NCBI GenBank assembly: GCA_044433645.1
Contig: JAWXTK010000011.1
Location: forward strand, 1-64,000
Source: JAWXTK01 sp044433645
Lineage (GTDB): Bacteria; Bacteroidota; Bacteroidia; Bacteroidales; Rikenellaceae
Length of the DNA stretch: 64,000 nucleotides
Direction of reading: 5' to 3'
Within the stretch, counting starts at the first letter, position 1; every line of letters starts with the position of its first letter. Below the pieces are notes generated by a model that worked only from the letters and a program-made list of their open reading frames with translations, searched no databases and was not told the DNA's origin. Shown piece after piece: positions 9,308 to 20,077 of this stretch. The translations under genes and the position numbers were made by a program.

Positions 9308-9523
9308 ATGAAAAGTAATGGACTAATTTCGCTAATGTGTGGAGCATTGGCAGGCGCTACGGCAGCAATTTTATTAGCACCAAAGTCTGGTGCACAAACA
9401 CGTAGTGATATTAAAAACATGATTGATGAGCACCTTCGTCATGCCAAAAAGAAATCTAAGATGTTGCATGAGCAAATTCAGCGTAAACTAGAGGATACAA
9501 TAGGCGAAAAACAAGAAATCTAA
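9308..9523 (+). CDS. YtxH-domain small membrane-associated protein
   Basis: This 71-residue protein has a Gly/Ala-rich hydrophobic N-terminus (GALAGATAAILLAPKSG), the YtxH signature, then a charged helical tail rich in Lys and Glu. YtxH-like proteins are often stress-induced in other bacteria; the biochemical role is unknown. It starts 14 nt upstream of the holin-like gene, forming an envelope pair commonly seen in Bacteroidetes. The 64-nt leader carries TTTG/TATTTG-like runs but no exact promoter consensus. Confidence 0.8.
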   Translation: MKSNGLISLMCGALAGATAAILLAPKSGAQTRSDIKNMIDEHLRHAKKKSKMLHEQIQRKLEDTIGEKQEI

Positions 9524-9537
9524 AAACCTTTATTGTT

Positions 9538-9876
9538 ATGCAAAAATGGATAAAGACCTTGCTCCCACTTGCAATGAGCTTTGTTAGGGGCGAGATAAAT
9601 TCTTTGGAGAAGAGAGCAATCAAAGAGCTATCCTCGATGATAAGCCATGGGTTTAGTTATCTTGTCGGTTTGGCCTTTTGTGCTATCGCGCTCTTGCTTC
9701 TAAGCTTTGCTTGTGTAGTAGCGCTTGAGGATTTTACGGGTTCTCTGTTATGTTCTCTAATAATTATGGGGGCTATGAATGTGGTTTTGATTTTTATTGT
9801 TACCCCCATTTGTAGGCGCTGGAGCAAAAGGTCTTTGTCTAGGTATTTCTTTAAAATTCTAAACAAAGGAGGGTGA
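9538..9876 (+). CDS. Phage-holin-superfamily-like small membrane protein
   Basis: The 112-residue protein has an amphipathic N-terminal helix and two membrane segments (about residues 38-60 and 68-88) with a short basic tail. This is the layout of the Phage_holin_3_6-like proteins that accompany YtxH genes. There are no phage genes nearby, so a lysis role is not supported; envelope stress is more plausible. Its stop lies within a hairpin shared with the convergent pflA. Confidence 0.65.
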   Translation: MQKWIKTLLPLAMSFVRGEINSLEKRAIKELSSMISHGFSYLVGLAFCAIALLLLSFACVVALEDFTGSLLCSLIIMGAMNVVLIFIVTPICRRWSKRSLSRYFFKILNKGG

Positions 9877-9889
9877 CTAAAACACCCTC
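9869..9889. terminator. Bidirectional terminator-like hairpin between convergent genes
   Basis: A perfect 7-bp stem, GAGGGTG (9869-9875) with CACCCTC (9883-9889), loop ACTAAAA. It spans the stop codon of the holin-like gene and reaches the last base of pflA. No U-tract follows, so termination is only probable. Confidence 0.5.
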
Positions 9890-10611
9890 TATATAACCAC
9901 ATCAGCGAAATATTCCCCAAAAATCTTCTCTGTGCAAGAGAGCACCTCATCACTACACAACTCAACCTCCTTGAGCTGATAATCCAGCCCCATTTCCTCG
10001 TATTTATGCGTGCCAAGTCTATGATAAGGCAGAATCTCAACTCTTTCTAGCATTTTATTGCCACCAAGAGCCTCGCCCAGACCTCTAACATCATCCTCAC
10101 TATCGCTATATCCTGGAACTAACACATAACGCAGCCAAAAAGGTTTATTATTTTCCTCAAGCCACTGCGCTGTCTTTAAAGTGCGCTCATTTGAGTGTCC
10201 TGTCAGGCTTTTATGCTTGAGATTATCTATCTGCTTAACGTCTAACAAAACCAAATCTGTAAGCTGCAACAAAGCCTCAACATCCTTATTCCAAACAGCT
10301 CCATTAGTATCCAGGCAAGTGTGTATGCCTGCTTTTTTGAAACGCTCAAACAAAGGGATGAGGGCCTTAGCCTGCAAGCTTGGCTCGCCACCCGAGAGCG
10401 TAACGCCCCCACGCTTGCCAAAAAACGGTTTCATATCTGAGACCATCTCAAATATTTTATCTTCAGATATTTCCTCGCCAACACCTATTTCAATAGTGTC
10501 AACATTGGCGCAATATAAGCACCTGAAATTACAGCCCTGAACAAAGATGACGAACCTTAAACCAGGTCCGTCAACTGTGCCCATAGATTCATAAGAATGA
10601 ACTCTTAGCAT
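9889..10611 (-). CDS. pflA: Pyruvate formate-lyase activating enzyme (radical SAM)
   Basis: The activase uses S-adenosylmethionine and a 4Fe-4S cluster to put the glycyl radical on pyruvate formate-lyase. The cluster motif is Cys27-x3-Cys31-x2-Cys34 (CNFRCLYC), preceded by the family's GTVDGPGLRF. LSGGEPSLQ and LLDVKQ are further conserved motifs. The length of 240 residues is usual. It lies 21 nt downstream of pflB on the same strand, forming a pflBA operon. Confidence 0.95.
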   Translation of the reverse strand: MLRVHSYESMGTVDGPGLRFVIFVQGCNFRCLYCANVDTIEIGVGEEISEDKIFEMVSDMKPFFGKRGGVTLSGGEPSLQAKALIPLFERFKKAGIHTCLDTNGAVWNKDVEALLQLTDLVLLDVKQIDNLKHKSLTGHSNERTLKTAQWLEENNKPFWLRYVLVPGYSDSEDDVRGLGEALGGNKMLERVEILPYHRLGTHKYEEMGLDYQLKEVELCSDEVLSCTEKIFGEYFADVVI

Positions 10612-10632
10612 ATATAAATATTTAATTTACAA

Positions 10633-12846
10633 TTACATAGCCTCATGGAAACTACGGCTAATTACTTCTAATTGGTGCTCGCGCGAGAGTTTCACAAAGT
10701 TAACTGCGTAACCCGAAACACGAATAGTAAGCTGAGGATAAAGCTCAGGATGCACCATAGCATCTTCCAACATCTCACGATTTAACACGTTAACGTTAAG
10801 GTGGTGAGCTCCCTTAGTGAAGTAACCGTCAAGCATAGTAACAAGGTTGTCTGTTCTGTCCTCAACTGTTTTACCCAACGATTTTGGAACAATAGAGAAA
10901 GTGTTACTAATACCGTCTTGAGAGTCACGGTAACGAAGTTTTGCAACTGATGAAAGCGATGCAATAGCTCCACTCTTATCACGTCCGTGCATAGGATTTG
11001 CTCCTGGTGCAAACGCCTCGCCTTTAGCACGTCCGTCAGGTGTAGCACCTGTTTTCTTACCATACATAACGTTAGATGTGATAGTAAGAAGTGAAAGTGT
11101 AGGTTGAGCATTTTTATACAAAGGCAATTTCTTAAGTTCCTCGTCAAAGAAGTACACTAGGTCAACACCCAAGTGGTCAACTTTATCGTTGTTATTACCA
11201 AAGCAAGGATATTCACCCTCGATATCAAAGCCCTCAGAGAGTCCCTCAGCATTACGGTGAACTGTAACCTTAGCATTTTGAATAGCCGACAATGAGTCAA
11301 TAGCGATAGAAAGTCCTGCAACACCATAAGCTAGGTTGATAGAAGGATTAGTATCAATAAGAGCCATTTGAGCTTTTTCGTAATAATATTTATCGTGCAT
11401 GTAGTGAATGATATTCATAGAATCATTGTAAACACGCGCAATCTCTTTAAGTACTTTTTTATAGTTAATCATCACCTCCTCGAAGTTAAGCACATCGCTT
11501 TTAAGAGCAGGGATACCTTTAACCATAAGTGTGCCTGTCATCTCGCAGTGTCCACCATTGATAGCTAGCAAAAGTGCTTTAGCTAAGTTGGTTCTCGCAC
11601 CAAAGAATTGGATTTGACGACCTATCTCTTGGTAAGATACACAACAAGCAATACCATAATCATCTGAGTTACGTACTTCACGCATCAAATCATCATTTTC
11701 GTATTGAACCGAGCTCGTATCAGCTGAAACACGAGCACAGAATTCTTTGAATCCTTCGGGCAAGTAAGGACTCCAAAGCACTGTCATATTAGGCTCAGGT
11801 GAAGCTCCTAGGTTATAAAGTGTTTGCAAGAAACGGAACGAAGTTTTAGTAACCTTAGTACGTCCGTCATTAAAACGTCCACCGATAGACTCAGTAACCC
11901 AAGTTGGATCACCAGCAAAAATATCATTATATGATTGCATACGTAGGTGACGTACCATACGTAGTTTCATCACAAATTGGTCGATTAGCTCTTGAGCAAA
12001 TTCCTCAGTGATATTACCTTTATCAAGGTCGTATTGGATATAAATATCAAGGAAAGACGAAACATTACCAAGCGACATAGCAGCACCGTCTTGCTCTTTA
12101 ACAGCAGCTAGGTATGCGATGTAAACCCATTGTACAGCCTCTTGAGCCGAAGTCGCAGGGCGAGACACGTCTAGGCCATAGATTTTACCTAGTTCACAGA
12201 TTTGACTTAGAGTTCTGATTTGCTCAGCAACTTCTTCACGTAGACGAATACGTGCATCATCCATAGGACCAAGCAAAGATGCAAAGTCAGCTTTTTTGGC
12301 CTCGATCAAACGATCAGTACCATAAAGAGCCAAACGACGGTAGTCACCAATTATACGACCACGTGCATAGTTATCAGGAAGTCCAGTTAAGAAACCCAAC
12401 GAACGGAACATACGAATCTCGTCAGTATAAACATCAAAAACCCCGTCATTGTGAGTTTTACGGTAGTGAGTGAAAATATCTTTAACCTTCTCATCTACCT
12501 CTTGGCCGTTTTCTTTACAAGCACGAGCCACAACGTTAATACCCCCGAAAGGTTTAATTGCGCGACGCAAAAGAGCATCAGTTTGAAGACCTACGATAAG
12601 CTCATCTTCTTTAGCTATGTAACCAGCAGCATGAGAAGTAACCGTAGAAACTGTTTTGTTGTCAAAAGAAAGTACGCCATTGTTTTCGCGCTCTTTTTCT
12701 AGAGCCTCAAGGCATATATTCCACAAACGCATAGTGCGCTCAGTTGGTTTAGTTAGAAACGAAGCATCGCCTGTGTAAGGAGTGATGTTTAAGCTAACAA
12801 AGTCTGCCACGTTAATGTGCTCAGACCAAAGACCTTTTATAAACAT
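10633..12846 (-). CDS. pflB: Pyruvate formate-lyase (glycyl radical enzyme)
   Basis: Cytosolic enzyme converting pyruvate and CoA to acetyl-CoA and formate under anaerobic conditions. The catalytic cysteine pair is Cys401-Cys402 in GIACCVS. The radical-bearing glycine is Gly712 in RVSGYAVNF, 25 residues from the C-terminus as expected. The 737-residue length is slightly shorter than the E. coli enzyme. No formate channel gene is adjacent. It is transcribed ahead of pflA from the 203-nt gap that separates it from ahpF. Confidence 0.97.
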   Translation of the reverse strand: MFIKGLWSEHINVADFVSLNITPYTGDASFLTKPTERTMRLWNICLEALEKERENNGVLSFDNKTVSTVTSHAAGYIAKEDELIVGLQTDALLRRAIKPFGGINVVARACKENGQEVDEKVKDIFTHYRKTHNDGVFDVYTDEIRMFRSLGFLTGLPDNYARGRIIGDYRRLALYGTDRLIEAKKADFASLLGPMDDARIRLREEVAEQIRTLSQICELGKIYGLDVSRPATSAQEAVQWVYIAYLAAVKEQDGAAMSLGNVSSFLDIYIQYDLDKGNITEEFAQELIDQFVMKLRMVRHLRMQSYNDIFAGDPTWVTESIGGRFNDGRTKVTKTSFRFLQTLYNLGASPEPNMTVLWSPYLPEGFKEFCARVSADTSSVQYENDDLMREVRNSDDYGIACCVSYQEIGRQIQFFGARTNLAKALLLAINGGHCEMTGTLMVKGIPALKSDVLNFEEVMINYKKVLKEIARVYNDSMNIIHYMHDKYYYEKAQMALIDTNPSINLAYGVAGLSIAIDSLSAIQNAKVTVHRNAEGLSEGFDIEGEYPCFGNNNDKVDHLGVDLVYFFDEELKKLPLYKNAQPTLSLLTITSNVMYGKKTGATPDGRAKGEAFAPGANPMHGRDKSGAIASLSSVAKLRYRDSQDGISNTFSIVPKSLGKTVEDRTDNLVTMLDGYFTKGAHHLNVNVLNREMLEDAMVHPELYPQLTIRVSGYAVNFVKLSREHQLEVISRSFHEAM

Positions 12847-12887
12847 ATTGAATATTTAATATTTATTGGCTCTATTATTTTTTTGCG

Positions 12888-12956
12888 ATGTGCGAAAAAT
12901 TATCAAAAAAGAGCAAGAGCCCACAACCCTCTTAATATTTTTGCGATGCAAAGGAA
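12888..12956 (-). promoter_or_regulatory. Probable pflB promoter region with repeated motif
   Basis: On the minus strand TTCCTTTG (12949-12956) differs from TAnnTTTG at one base. The plus-strand motif TTTTTGCGATG occurs twice (ending at 12900 and 12948, 48 bp apart), the second copy directly abutting the -7-like element. This is suggestive of a regulator site, but no known operator was recognised. Confidence 0.35.
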
Positions 12957-13049
12957 CGAAAAAAAACTCAAATATCAAATAACTATCATAAGGTATTTTT
13001 CACACAAGCCGACTCTTAAAAAATAAAACTAGGGGCAAATCTTTAAATC

Positions 13050-14594
13050 TTAGCTTAATTCTCTTATCCTATCCTCAAAGGCCGAAAGCGCAGCCTTAGC
13101 CCCCTCACCCATAGAAATTACTATCTGTTTATAGCTCACATCGCTCACATCACCAGCTGCGTAAACTCCCTTAAGATTAGTGCGCGAGTTTTTATTAATT
13201 TCGATTTCACCTGATTGATTGCATTTAACCTCGGAAGAAAAAATTTCGCTATTTGCGCTTAATCCTATCTGTATAAATACGCCGTCAAGCTCAATTTGTT
13301 CTGCTTGATTAGAAGAATTTTCCCTAAAGCGTAGGCCATGAACCTTAATATCATCTCCCAGGATTTCCTCTGCCGACACATTGGTAAACACCTGCACATT
13401 TTTTCTTGAGTAGAGATTATTTTGCAAAACTAAGTCAGCTTTTAAATCAGGCAGAAATTCCAGCAAGAAAACTCTCTTGCAAATATTAGACAAATCTATC
13501 GCAGCCTCAACGCCTGAATTTCCACCACCGATAACAGCCACGGTTTTGCCCTCAAACAAAGGCCCGTCGCAATGAGGACAAAAAGCCACACCACGACCTA
13601 TATACTCACTCTCGCCAGGGATGTTTAGCTTGCGCCATTTCGCTCCCGTTGCTATGATAATTTGAGGAGCTAGGATTTTCTCGCCCCCTTTAATTTCTAA
13701 GGATTTAATATCTGTGTCTATGCTTGCGTTTTGGATAATTCTATTGTCTAAAATATCAATATTATCCTGCGCTCTGATTTGGTCTCTTAGATCTTTTGCA
13801 AAGGCTTTACCCTCTGTTATTTTCACAGAAGGGATATTTTCTATCGCACCAGTTTCATTAACCTGGCCTCCTAATCGCTCCGAGACAAGCGCAACTTTCA
13901 TACCCTTGCGCGCAAGGTAAAGAGCCGAGGTGCAACCAGCTGGTCCTGCTCCGGCTAGTATAACATCATAATTGCGTTCTATGAGGGTTTGCTCATGCGA
14001 GAATTTCTGTTCTAAGAGAGAGAGCAATTCCCCCAAAGAACTTCTACCTACATAAAACAACTCACCATTGACATAAACCGTAGGTACGGCCTGAATATTT
14101 AACTTTTCGAGCTCATCTTTAAATATTGAACCATCGACAATTTTATGAATAATCGTACGAGAGAAAATCGCAATAAGGTTTAAAGCTTGCACCACTTCGG
14201 GGCAATTTTGACAGGAGAGCGACATATAAGTTGTGATATTAATCTCGCCCTGTAAATTAAGAATTCTGCTCTTAATAAATTCGTCAGGAAGATTTTTACC
14301 CTGCCCGTCAAGATTTAAAATTGCCAGGATAAACGAACTAAATTCATGCCCCGATGCTATTGCTAAAAATCTAATGGGGGTCATTTCACCATTTTTTAAA
14401 ATATCTATTTCCACTTGCTCGCCACTAATTATTTTATAGTCAATCTTGGATGAACAAGAGGAAACATCCTCTAAAAATTCACGCATTTGCTCAGCCTTAC
14501 TATGCTCAGGATTTAGTTTTCCAACAAGCAAAAAACTAGAATTTAAGTCAGCGAAAATATCTCGCAACTGTTGTTTAAGTGCCTCGTCTATCAT
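13050..14594 (-). CDS. ahpF: Alkyl hydroperoxide reductase subunit F
   Basis: NADH-dependent flavoprotein disulfide reductase that recharges AhpC. The N-terminal tandem-thioredoxin-like domain (to about residue 195) has the redox pair in SCQNCPE. The FAD/NAD thioredoxin-reductase-like part begins with VILAGAGPAGC, carries the second redox pair in AFCPHCDGP, and has GGGNSG for NAD binding. The length of 514 residues is that of full AhpF. It lies six nt downstream of ahpC on the same strand. Confidence 0.96.
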   Translation of the reverse strand: MIDEALKQQLRDIFADLNSSFLLVGKLNPEHSKAEQMREFLEDVSSCSSKIDYKIISGEQVEIDILKNGEMTPIRFLAIASGHEFSSFILAILNLDGQGKNLPDEFIKSRILNLQGEINITTYMSLSCQNCPEVVQALNLIAIFSRTIIHKIVDGSIFKDELEKLNIQAVPTVYVNGELFYVGRSSLGELLSLLEQKFSHEQTLIERNYDVILAGAGPAGCTSALYLARKGMKVALVSERLGGQVNETGAIENIPSVKITEGKAFAKDLRDQIRAQDNIDILDNRIIQNASIDTDIKSLEIKGGEKILAPQIIIATGAKWRKLNIPGESEYIGRGVAFCPHCDGPLFEGKTVAVIGGGNSGVEAAIDLSNICKRVFLLEFLPDLKADLVLQNNLYSRKNVQVFTNVSAEEILGDDIKVHGLRFRENSSNQAEQIELDGVFIQIGLSANSEIFSSEVKCNQSGEIEINKNSRTNLKGVYAAGDVSDVSYKQIVISMGEGAKAALSAFEDRIRELS

Positions 14595-14600
14595 AGCTCA

Positions 14601-15167
14601 CTAAATTTTACCAACCAAATCTATGCTAGGTTTTAAGGTCTGCTCGCCCTCCTGCCAAGCTGCTGGACACACCTCGCCTGAGTGAGTGGCAACAAACTGC
14701 GCAGCTTTGATTTTGCGCACCAATTCACTCGCATTTCTCCCTATCGAATTATCCTGAATTTCGGCAAGTTTTATCAATCCCTTATCATCTACCACAAAAG
14801 TTCCGCGAAGTGCCATGCCCTCTTGCTCTATCATTACTCCAAAACTGCGTGCAAGCGTCCCTGTCGTATCGGCCAACATGGGGTAAGTGATTTTATGTAT
14901 AGACTCCGAGGCATCCCACCACGCTTTATGCACAAAATGAGAATCACAGCTCACAGAAAAAACTTCAACACCCATTTCTTGCAACTGCGCATAATAATCC
15001 TGTAAATCAACGAGTTCGGTTGGGCAAACAAACGTAAAATCAGCAGGATAAAAAAAGAACACAGCCCACTTGCCCTGGATATCCTTAGATGAAATGGTTT
15101 TGAATTCGCCGTTTTGAAATGCCTCATGCGAGAAATCTTCGATTTGCTTATTAATAATTGTTTCCAT
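14601..15167 (-). CDS. ahpC: Alkyl hydroperoxide reductase subunit C (typical 2-Cys peroxiredoxin)
   Basis: Reduces hydrogen peroxide and organic hydroperoxides using electrons from AhpF. The peroxidatic Cys48 is in FTFVCPTEL; the resolving Cys167 is in GEVCPAAW. The length of 188 residues matches the AhpC1 group. It is the first gene of ahpCF; the 109-nt gap to the divergent alpha-galactosidase holds its promoter. A minus-strand TAGTTTTTG resembles a -7 element with one extra base. An OxyR site is expected from known biology but was not confidently identified. Confidence 0.97.
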   Translation of the reverse strand: METIINKQIEDFSHEAFQNGEFKTISSKDIQGKWAVFFFYPADFTFVCPTELVDLQDYYAQLQEMGVEVFSVSCDSHFVHKAWWDASESIHKITYPMLADTTGTLARSFGVMIEQEGMALRGTFVVDDKGLIKLAEIQDNSIGRNASELVRKIKAAQFVATHSGEVCPAAWQEGEQTLKPSIDLVGKI

Positions 15168-15236
15168 TTTTAAATATAATTTTAAATTTTACGGTGTTTT
15201 TTAGAGCAAAAACTATGCTAAGGCTAAAAAAATTAT

Positions 15237-15244
15237 TATTTTTG
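15237..15244 (+). promoter_or_regulatory. -7 element for the alpha-galactosidase gene
   Basis: TATTTTTG matches TAnnTTTG exactly and lies 32 nt before the start codon. No convincing -33 element is seen, and the surrounding region is AT-rich, so a chance match is possible. Confidence 0.4.
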
Positions 15245-15276
15245 TTTTCTATTTAGCAAACCTAAACGAGAAAAAA

Positions 15277-17448
15277 ATGCTGAAAAAACTATTTGGATTA
15301 TCACTTAGCCTCATCCTTAGCCTTAGCTATCATGCTAATGCACAAGACATCAGAATTTCAACTAAAAACAACGATTTAATCCTACGCGTGGGTGCAGGCA
15401 AGTTATTATATCAGCCCTACCTAGGCAAAAAATTAGCAAATGAGAGCGACATAAATCGCCTTGGCTATGGCCACGAGGCCTACATAAGCCACGGCATGAA
15501 GGACTATTTTAGCTCAGCTATTAGAGTTGTTCACACCGACCATAACCCCTCGCTAGAGCTATGTTATAAGTCTCACTCTCAAAAACAAATAGACAAAAAC
15601 GTCACTCAAACCACAATAACGCTTAAAGACACGCAATACCCAATAGAGGTAAAACTTATCTACACCTCATACGCAGAGCAAGATATAATTAAGTGCCACA
15701 GCGAGATAACTCATAAAGAGGACGGCAATATCATGCTGCATAACTACGCCTCGTCTATGCTTCATTTTGACAACAAGGAATATTACCTAACAAGCTTTAG
15801 TGGCGACCACGCTTATGAGGTAAATATGAGCGAGACAAAATTAGACTTTGGCAAAAAAATCATAGACACTAAGCTTGGCACACGCGCAAATATGTTTTCT
15901 GCACCTTTTTTCATCATCGGTCTTGACGGCAAGGCACAAGAAACTTCGGGCGAAGCGATACTTGGAACTCTAGCTTGGACAGGAAACTACAGCTTTATTT
16001 TTGATGTAGACCAAAACGGCGAACTTAGAATCGTGAGTGGCATAAATCCTGAAAGTAGCGAGTATTCACTAGAGGCTAACAAAACTTTTGTAACTCCAGA
16101 ATTTATTTTCTCTTACTCTAGCTGTGGCGTTGGTCAGGCTAGCCGTAACTTCCACGATTGGGCACTAAAATACCAGGTTAAGCACGGAGATAAATCTCGT
16201 CTGACTCTACTAAATAACTGGGAGGCTACTCACTTTGACTTTAACGAGGAAAAGCTTTCGGTTATCATTAAAGATGCATCGGATATGGGCGTTGATATGT
16301 TCTTGCTCGACGACGGTTGGTTTGGCAATAAATACCCTCGTCGCAATTCTACGGCAGGTCTTGGTGATTGGCAAGAAACTAAAACTAAACTCCCAAATGG
16401 AATCGCAAAATTAGTAGAAATCTCTAAAGAAAATAACGTCAAATTTGGTCTATGGGTTGAACCAGAAATGGTAAACCCCAAAAGTGAGCTTTATCACAAT
16501 CACAAAGATTGGGTTATAAGGCTGCCAAATCGTAAAGAATATTATTTCCGTAAACAACTGGTGCTAGATTTAAGCAACCCCGAGGTTCAAGATTTTGTAT
16601 ATAAAACAGTTGACGACATTCTAACCACCAACCCCGAAATCGCCTTTTTAAAATGGGATTGCAACAGCCCTATCACAAATATCTACTCAGAATATTTGGG
16701 CGCAAATCAATCTCACCTATATATAGACTATGTAAATGGACTATATAAAGTACTTGATAAACTGCTAGAGAAACACCCAGAAATCCAAATGATGCTATGC
16801 GCAGGAGGTGGTGGCAGGGGCGATTTCAAAGCCTTGGAATACTTCACAGAGTTCTGGCCTAGCGACAACACAGGCCCTCTTGAGCGTATTTTCATTCAGT
16901 GGGGATTCTCATATGTCTTCCCTGCTAAAACTTTATGTGCCCATGTTACTAATTGGGATAAGCGATCTGGCATAAAGTTTAAAACCGACGTTGCTATGAT
17001 GGGTAAATTAGGCTACGATATTATCTATCACGATCTTTCGCCTGCCGACAGAGCTTTCTGCCAGCGAGCATTAATCACTTACAAAAGAATCAGCCCCACT
17101 ATTCAAGAGGGCGACTTATATCGTCTGCACTCGCCTTACAACTCAGACCACGCATCACAGATGTATGTGTCTAAAGACAAGTCTAAGGCCATACTTTTCG
17201 CGTTTAACATGACCCCTCGCAATCGCGCGATTCCACCAAAAGTGAAACTCCAAGGGCTAGATGCCAATAAAAACTATCTTATAAAAGAAATCAACGTTAT
17301 CAAACAAGCAAAAAATACAACTAACAAAAAACAAACTCAAAAAGAAGAGGATTTCATTGTCAGTGGAAGCTTTTTGATGAACTTTGGCCTAGATGTTTTC
17401 TTGGCCAACGAGAGATCGAGCAAGGTATTTGAAATTACAGAACAATAA
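15277..17448 (+). CDS. Secreted alpha-galactosidase, glycoside hydrolase family 36
   Basis: A 723-residue enzyme with a signal peptide (hydrophobic 6-17, cleavage after HANAQ), so periplasmic or exported. An N-terminal beta-sandwich precedes the barrel motif FLLDDGWFG. The nucleophile Asp lies in FLKWDCNSP and the acid/base Asp in FWPSDNTGP, both typical of clan GH-D/GH36. It would release alpha-1,6-linked galactose from raffinose-type sugars or galactomannan. It is not in a visible SusCD locus. mutS follows after 25 nt. Confidence 0.93.
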   Translation: MLKKLFGLSLSLILSLSYHANAQDIRISTKNNDLILRVGAGKLLYQPYLGKKLANESDINRLGYGHEAYISHGMKDYFSSAIRVVHTDHNPSLELCYKSHSQKQIDKNVTQTTITLKDTQYPIEVKLIYTSYAEQDIIKCHSEITHKEDGNIMLHNYASSMLHFDNKEYYLTSFSGDHAYEVNMSETKLDFGKKIIDTKLGTRANMFSAPFFIIGLDGKAQETSGEAILGTLAWTGNYSFIFDVDQNGELRIVSGINPESSEYSLEANKTFVTPEFIFSYSSCGVGQASRNFHDWALKYQVKHGDKSRLTLLNNWEATHFDFNEEKLSVIIKDASDMGVDMFLLDDGWFGNKYPRRNSTAGLGDWQETKTKLPNGIAKLVEISKENNVKFGLWVEPEMVNPKSELYHNHKDWVIRLPNRKEYYFRKQLVLDLSNPEVQDFVYKTVDDILTTNPEIAFLKWDCNSPITNIYSEYLGANQSHLYIDYVNGLYKVLDKLLEKHPEIQMMLCAGGGGRGDFKALEYFTEFWPSDNTGPLERIFIQWGFSYVFPAKTLCAHVTNWDKRSGIKFKTDVAMMGKLGYDIIYHDLSPADRAFCQRALITYKRISPTIQEGDLYRLHSPYNSDHASQMYVSKDKSKAILFAFNMTPRNRAIPPKVKLQGLDANKNYLIKEINVIKQAKNTTNKKQTQKEEDFIVSGSFLMNFGLDVFLANERSSKVFEITEQ

Positions 17449-17473
17449 ATAAAATTTAACAGCAACACTCACC

Positions 17474-20077
17474 ATGGCCTCAGAGAAAAAATACGCCCAA
17501 ACGCCCCTAATGAAACAATACGATGCTATTAAAGCAGTGCATAATGATGCAATATTACTATTCAGGGTAGGCGATTTTTACGAGACTTTTGGCGATGATG
17601 CTATCAAAGCTAGTGGTGTGCTGGGCATCACTCTAACCAAACGCGCAAATGGTGTGGGCACTTTCATAGAACTTGCAGGTTTCCCCCACCATTCGTTAGA
17701 TAATTACCTGCCCAAATTAGTTAGAGCAGGCCTAAGAGTTGCCGTGTGCGACCAACTAGAAGACCCCAAAACAGTCAAGGGCATAGTAAAACGTGGGGTT
17801 ACCGAATTAGTAACTCCGGGGGTTGTTACGGGCGATAATATGCTTACACCCAAGGGTAATACTTTCCTTGCCTCGGTGGTTTTTGGCGCTAAGACTACGG
17901 GTATAGCTTTTTTGGATTTATCAACTGGCGAGTTTATAGTATCCGAAGGCGACGATGCCTACATCGACAAATTAATCTCAAATCTTGAACCCAAAGAGAT
18001 ACTTTACCAGCGTGGCACAGAGGACAGATTTCAATCTAGTTTTGGCTCTACGCATTACACCTATCGCCTTGATGAATGGGTGTTTAACCAGAAGATAAAC
18101 GACGAGAAATTATGCAAACTTTTTGGCGTTAACTCGCTCAAAGGGTTTGGCATAGACAAGATGAGCGAGGCAATTTGCGCAGCAGGGGCCGTGCTCTATT
18201 ACTTGGAATTTACCGAGCATAAAAACATAAAACACATTAATTCGATCTCGCGTCTTGACGAGGATAAATATGTGTGGATAGACAAATTTTCGATACGCAA
18301 CTTAGAATTATTTAGCTCAAATTCCAGAGTCCTGCCAGGTGGTTTTGCCCAATGCATAGACAAAACTTTAACGCCCATGGGTGGTCGTCTGTTGCGCCGT
18401 TGGATAGCCCTACCTCTAAAGGATAGTCAAATAATTAGCACTCGACAACAGACAGTTCAAAGCTTAATTAACGACCGTGATTTATGCTACTTACTAGAAG
18501 AAAACCTGCAAATTATAGGTGATATTGAGCGCATCACAAGCCGAATTGCAACAAATAGAATCTCGCCAAGAGAATTTATCTGTCTTAAAAACGGACTAGG
18601 CTGCATAGCTAATATTAAGTACTCTCTAGAGCAAAGCAAATGTGAGCCATTAGTAAAAATCGCCTCATCGCTAGAGCCTTTGAGTGAGGCATACACTAAA
18701 ATCGAGACTGAAATCTACCCCGACCCTAGCAATATGATATCCAAGGGGGGAGTGATTGCCGACGGAATAAACCTAGAACTCGATGAGCTTAGACGCATAT
18801 CAACTAACGGCAAGCAGGTGCTCTCTGAGATAGTTGAGCGTGAGATTGAGGCTACAGGAATCACCTCGTTAAAAATAGGTTTCAACAATGTTTTTGGCTA
18901 TTTTATAGAAGTTAGAAACACTCATAAAGACAAAGTGCCTGAGGCCTGGATACGCAAACAAACCCTGACTTCGGGCGAGCGTTACATCACCGAGGAGCTA
19001 AAAGAATATGAGCACAAAATCCTAGGGGCGCAAGAAAAAATCATGATATTGGAGCAACAAATTTATCAAAATTTGATAGATTATATGCTAAATTTCATTG
19101 CACCACTTCAAAAAAATTCTGCAAATATTGCTAGACTTGACTGCCTGCTTAGCTTTGCAAAAATAGCCCAGGAGCGCAATTATTGCAGGCCTGAGGTTAA
19201 CGATACGACCACTATCAACATTAAAGACGGTCGCCACCCAGTGATAGAAACTCTGCTTGCCGTGGGCGAGCGTTATGTGCCAAATGATGTATATTTGGAC
19301 AATGAAAGTCAGCAAATCATCATGATTACCGGGCCCAACATGGCTGGTAAATCAGCACTTTTGCGCCAAACAGCACTGATAGTTTTACTCTCTCAGATAG
19401 GTAGTTTTGTGCCTGCCACTAGCGCCGAAATAGGTGTCGTTGACAAGATTTTTACGCGTGTAGGTGCATCAGACAATCTTTCTGAGGGCGAATCTACGTT
19501 TATGGTGGAGATGTTGGAATCAGCTAGCATACTTAATAATATTTCAAATCGCAGCCTTATTTTGCTTGACGAAATTGGTCGCGGAACAAGCACCTACGAC
19601 GGAATTTCCATAGCTTGGGCCATGGTGGAATATCTGCATAACAGCTGTAAGGGACGAGCTAAAACCTTGTTTGCAACTCACTATCACGAGCTAAATGAAA
19701 TGGAAAACATATGCGAGAGGGTGAAAAACTACCACGTCACCGTCAAAGAATTTAACAATAATATCATCTTCCTGCGCAAATTAGTGCGAGGTGGCACGGA
19801 ACACTCTTTTGGTATTCACGTAGCAAGAATGGCTGGTATGCCTAAGGAAATAGTAGCGCGTGCTAAGGATATTCTTCACGATTTGGAACTCTCTCACGCT
19901 AAAGAAGGCAAGATAGAGATAAGCAATGCAGAACCTATGCAACTCGCTATGTTTCAGTTAGATGACCCTGTACTTATTCAAATTCGCGACCAGATAAAAG
20001 GTCTAGACATCAACTCTCTAACACCTCTTGAGGCGCTAAATAAGCTAAATGAAATTAAGAAAATTACGGGGATTTAA
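17474..20077 (+). CDS. mutS: DNA mismatch repair protein MutS
   Basis: Recognises mismatches and starts repair with MutL. The N-terminal mismatch-binding motif is seen as GDFYETF (Phe-x-Glu, about residue 37). The connector, lever and clamp regions follow, then the ATPase with Walker A GPNMAGKS (near residue 620) and Walker [11 protein letters not shown]. The C-terminal helix-turn-helix region is present and the length of 867 residues is complete. The 3' end overlaps convergent mnmA by four bases. Confidence 0.97.
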   Translation: MASEKKYAQTPLMKQYDAIKAVHNDAILLFRVGDFYETFGDDAIKASGVLGITLTKRANGVGTFIELAGFPHHSLDNYLPKLVRAGLRVAVCDQLEDPKTVKGIVKRGVTELVTPGVVTGDNMLTPKGNTFLASVVFGAKTTGIAFLDLSTGEFIVSEGDDAYIDKLISNLEPKEILYQRGTEDRFQSSFGSTHYTYRLDEWVFNQKINDEKLCKLFGVNSLKGFGIDKMSEAICAAGAVLYYLEFTEHKNIKHINSISRLDEDKYVWIDKFSIRNLELFSSNSRVLPGGFAQCIDKTLTPMGGRLLRRWIALPLKDSQIISTRQQTVQSLINDRDLCYLLEENLQIIGDIERITSRIATNRISPREFICLKNGLGCIANIKYSLEQSKCEPLVKIASSLEPLSEAYTKIETEIYPDPSNMISKGGVIADGINLELDELRRISTNGKQVLSEIVEREIEATGITSLKIGFNNVFGYFIEVRNTHKDKVPEAWIRKQTLTSGERYITEELKEYEHKILGAQEKIMILEQQIYQNLIDYMLNFIAPLQKNSANIARLDCLLSFAKIAQERNYCRPEVNDTTTINIKDGRHPVIETLLAVGERYVPNDVYLDNESQQIIMITGPNMAGKSALLRQTALIVLLSQIGSFVPATSAEIGVVDKIFTRVGASDNLSEGESTFMVEMLESASILNNISNRSLILLDEIGRGTSTYDGISIAWAMVEYLHNSCKGRAKTLFATHYHELNEMENICERVKNYHVTVKEFNNNIIFLRKLVRGGTEHSFGIHVARMAGMPKEIVARAKDILHDLELSHAKEGKIEISNAEPMQLAMFQLDDPVLIQIRDQIKGLDINSLTPLEALNKLNEIKKITGI

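Noticed and set aside
9538..9876. Prophage remnant suggested by a holin-like protein
   Set aside because: No other phage gene is nearby, and the YtxH pairing is a common chromosomal arrangement.
12817..13026. Plus-strand 69-codon open frame across the pflB leader
   Set aside because: It runs through the pflB start and its promoter region, has no recognisable domain and no own promoter.
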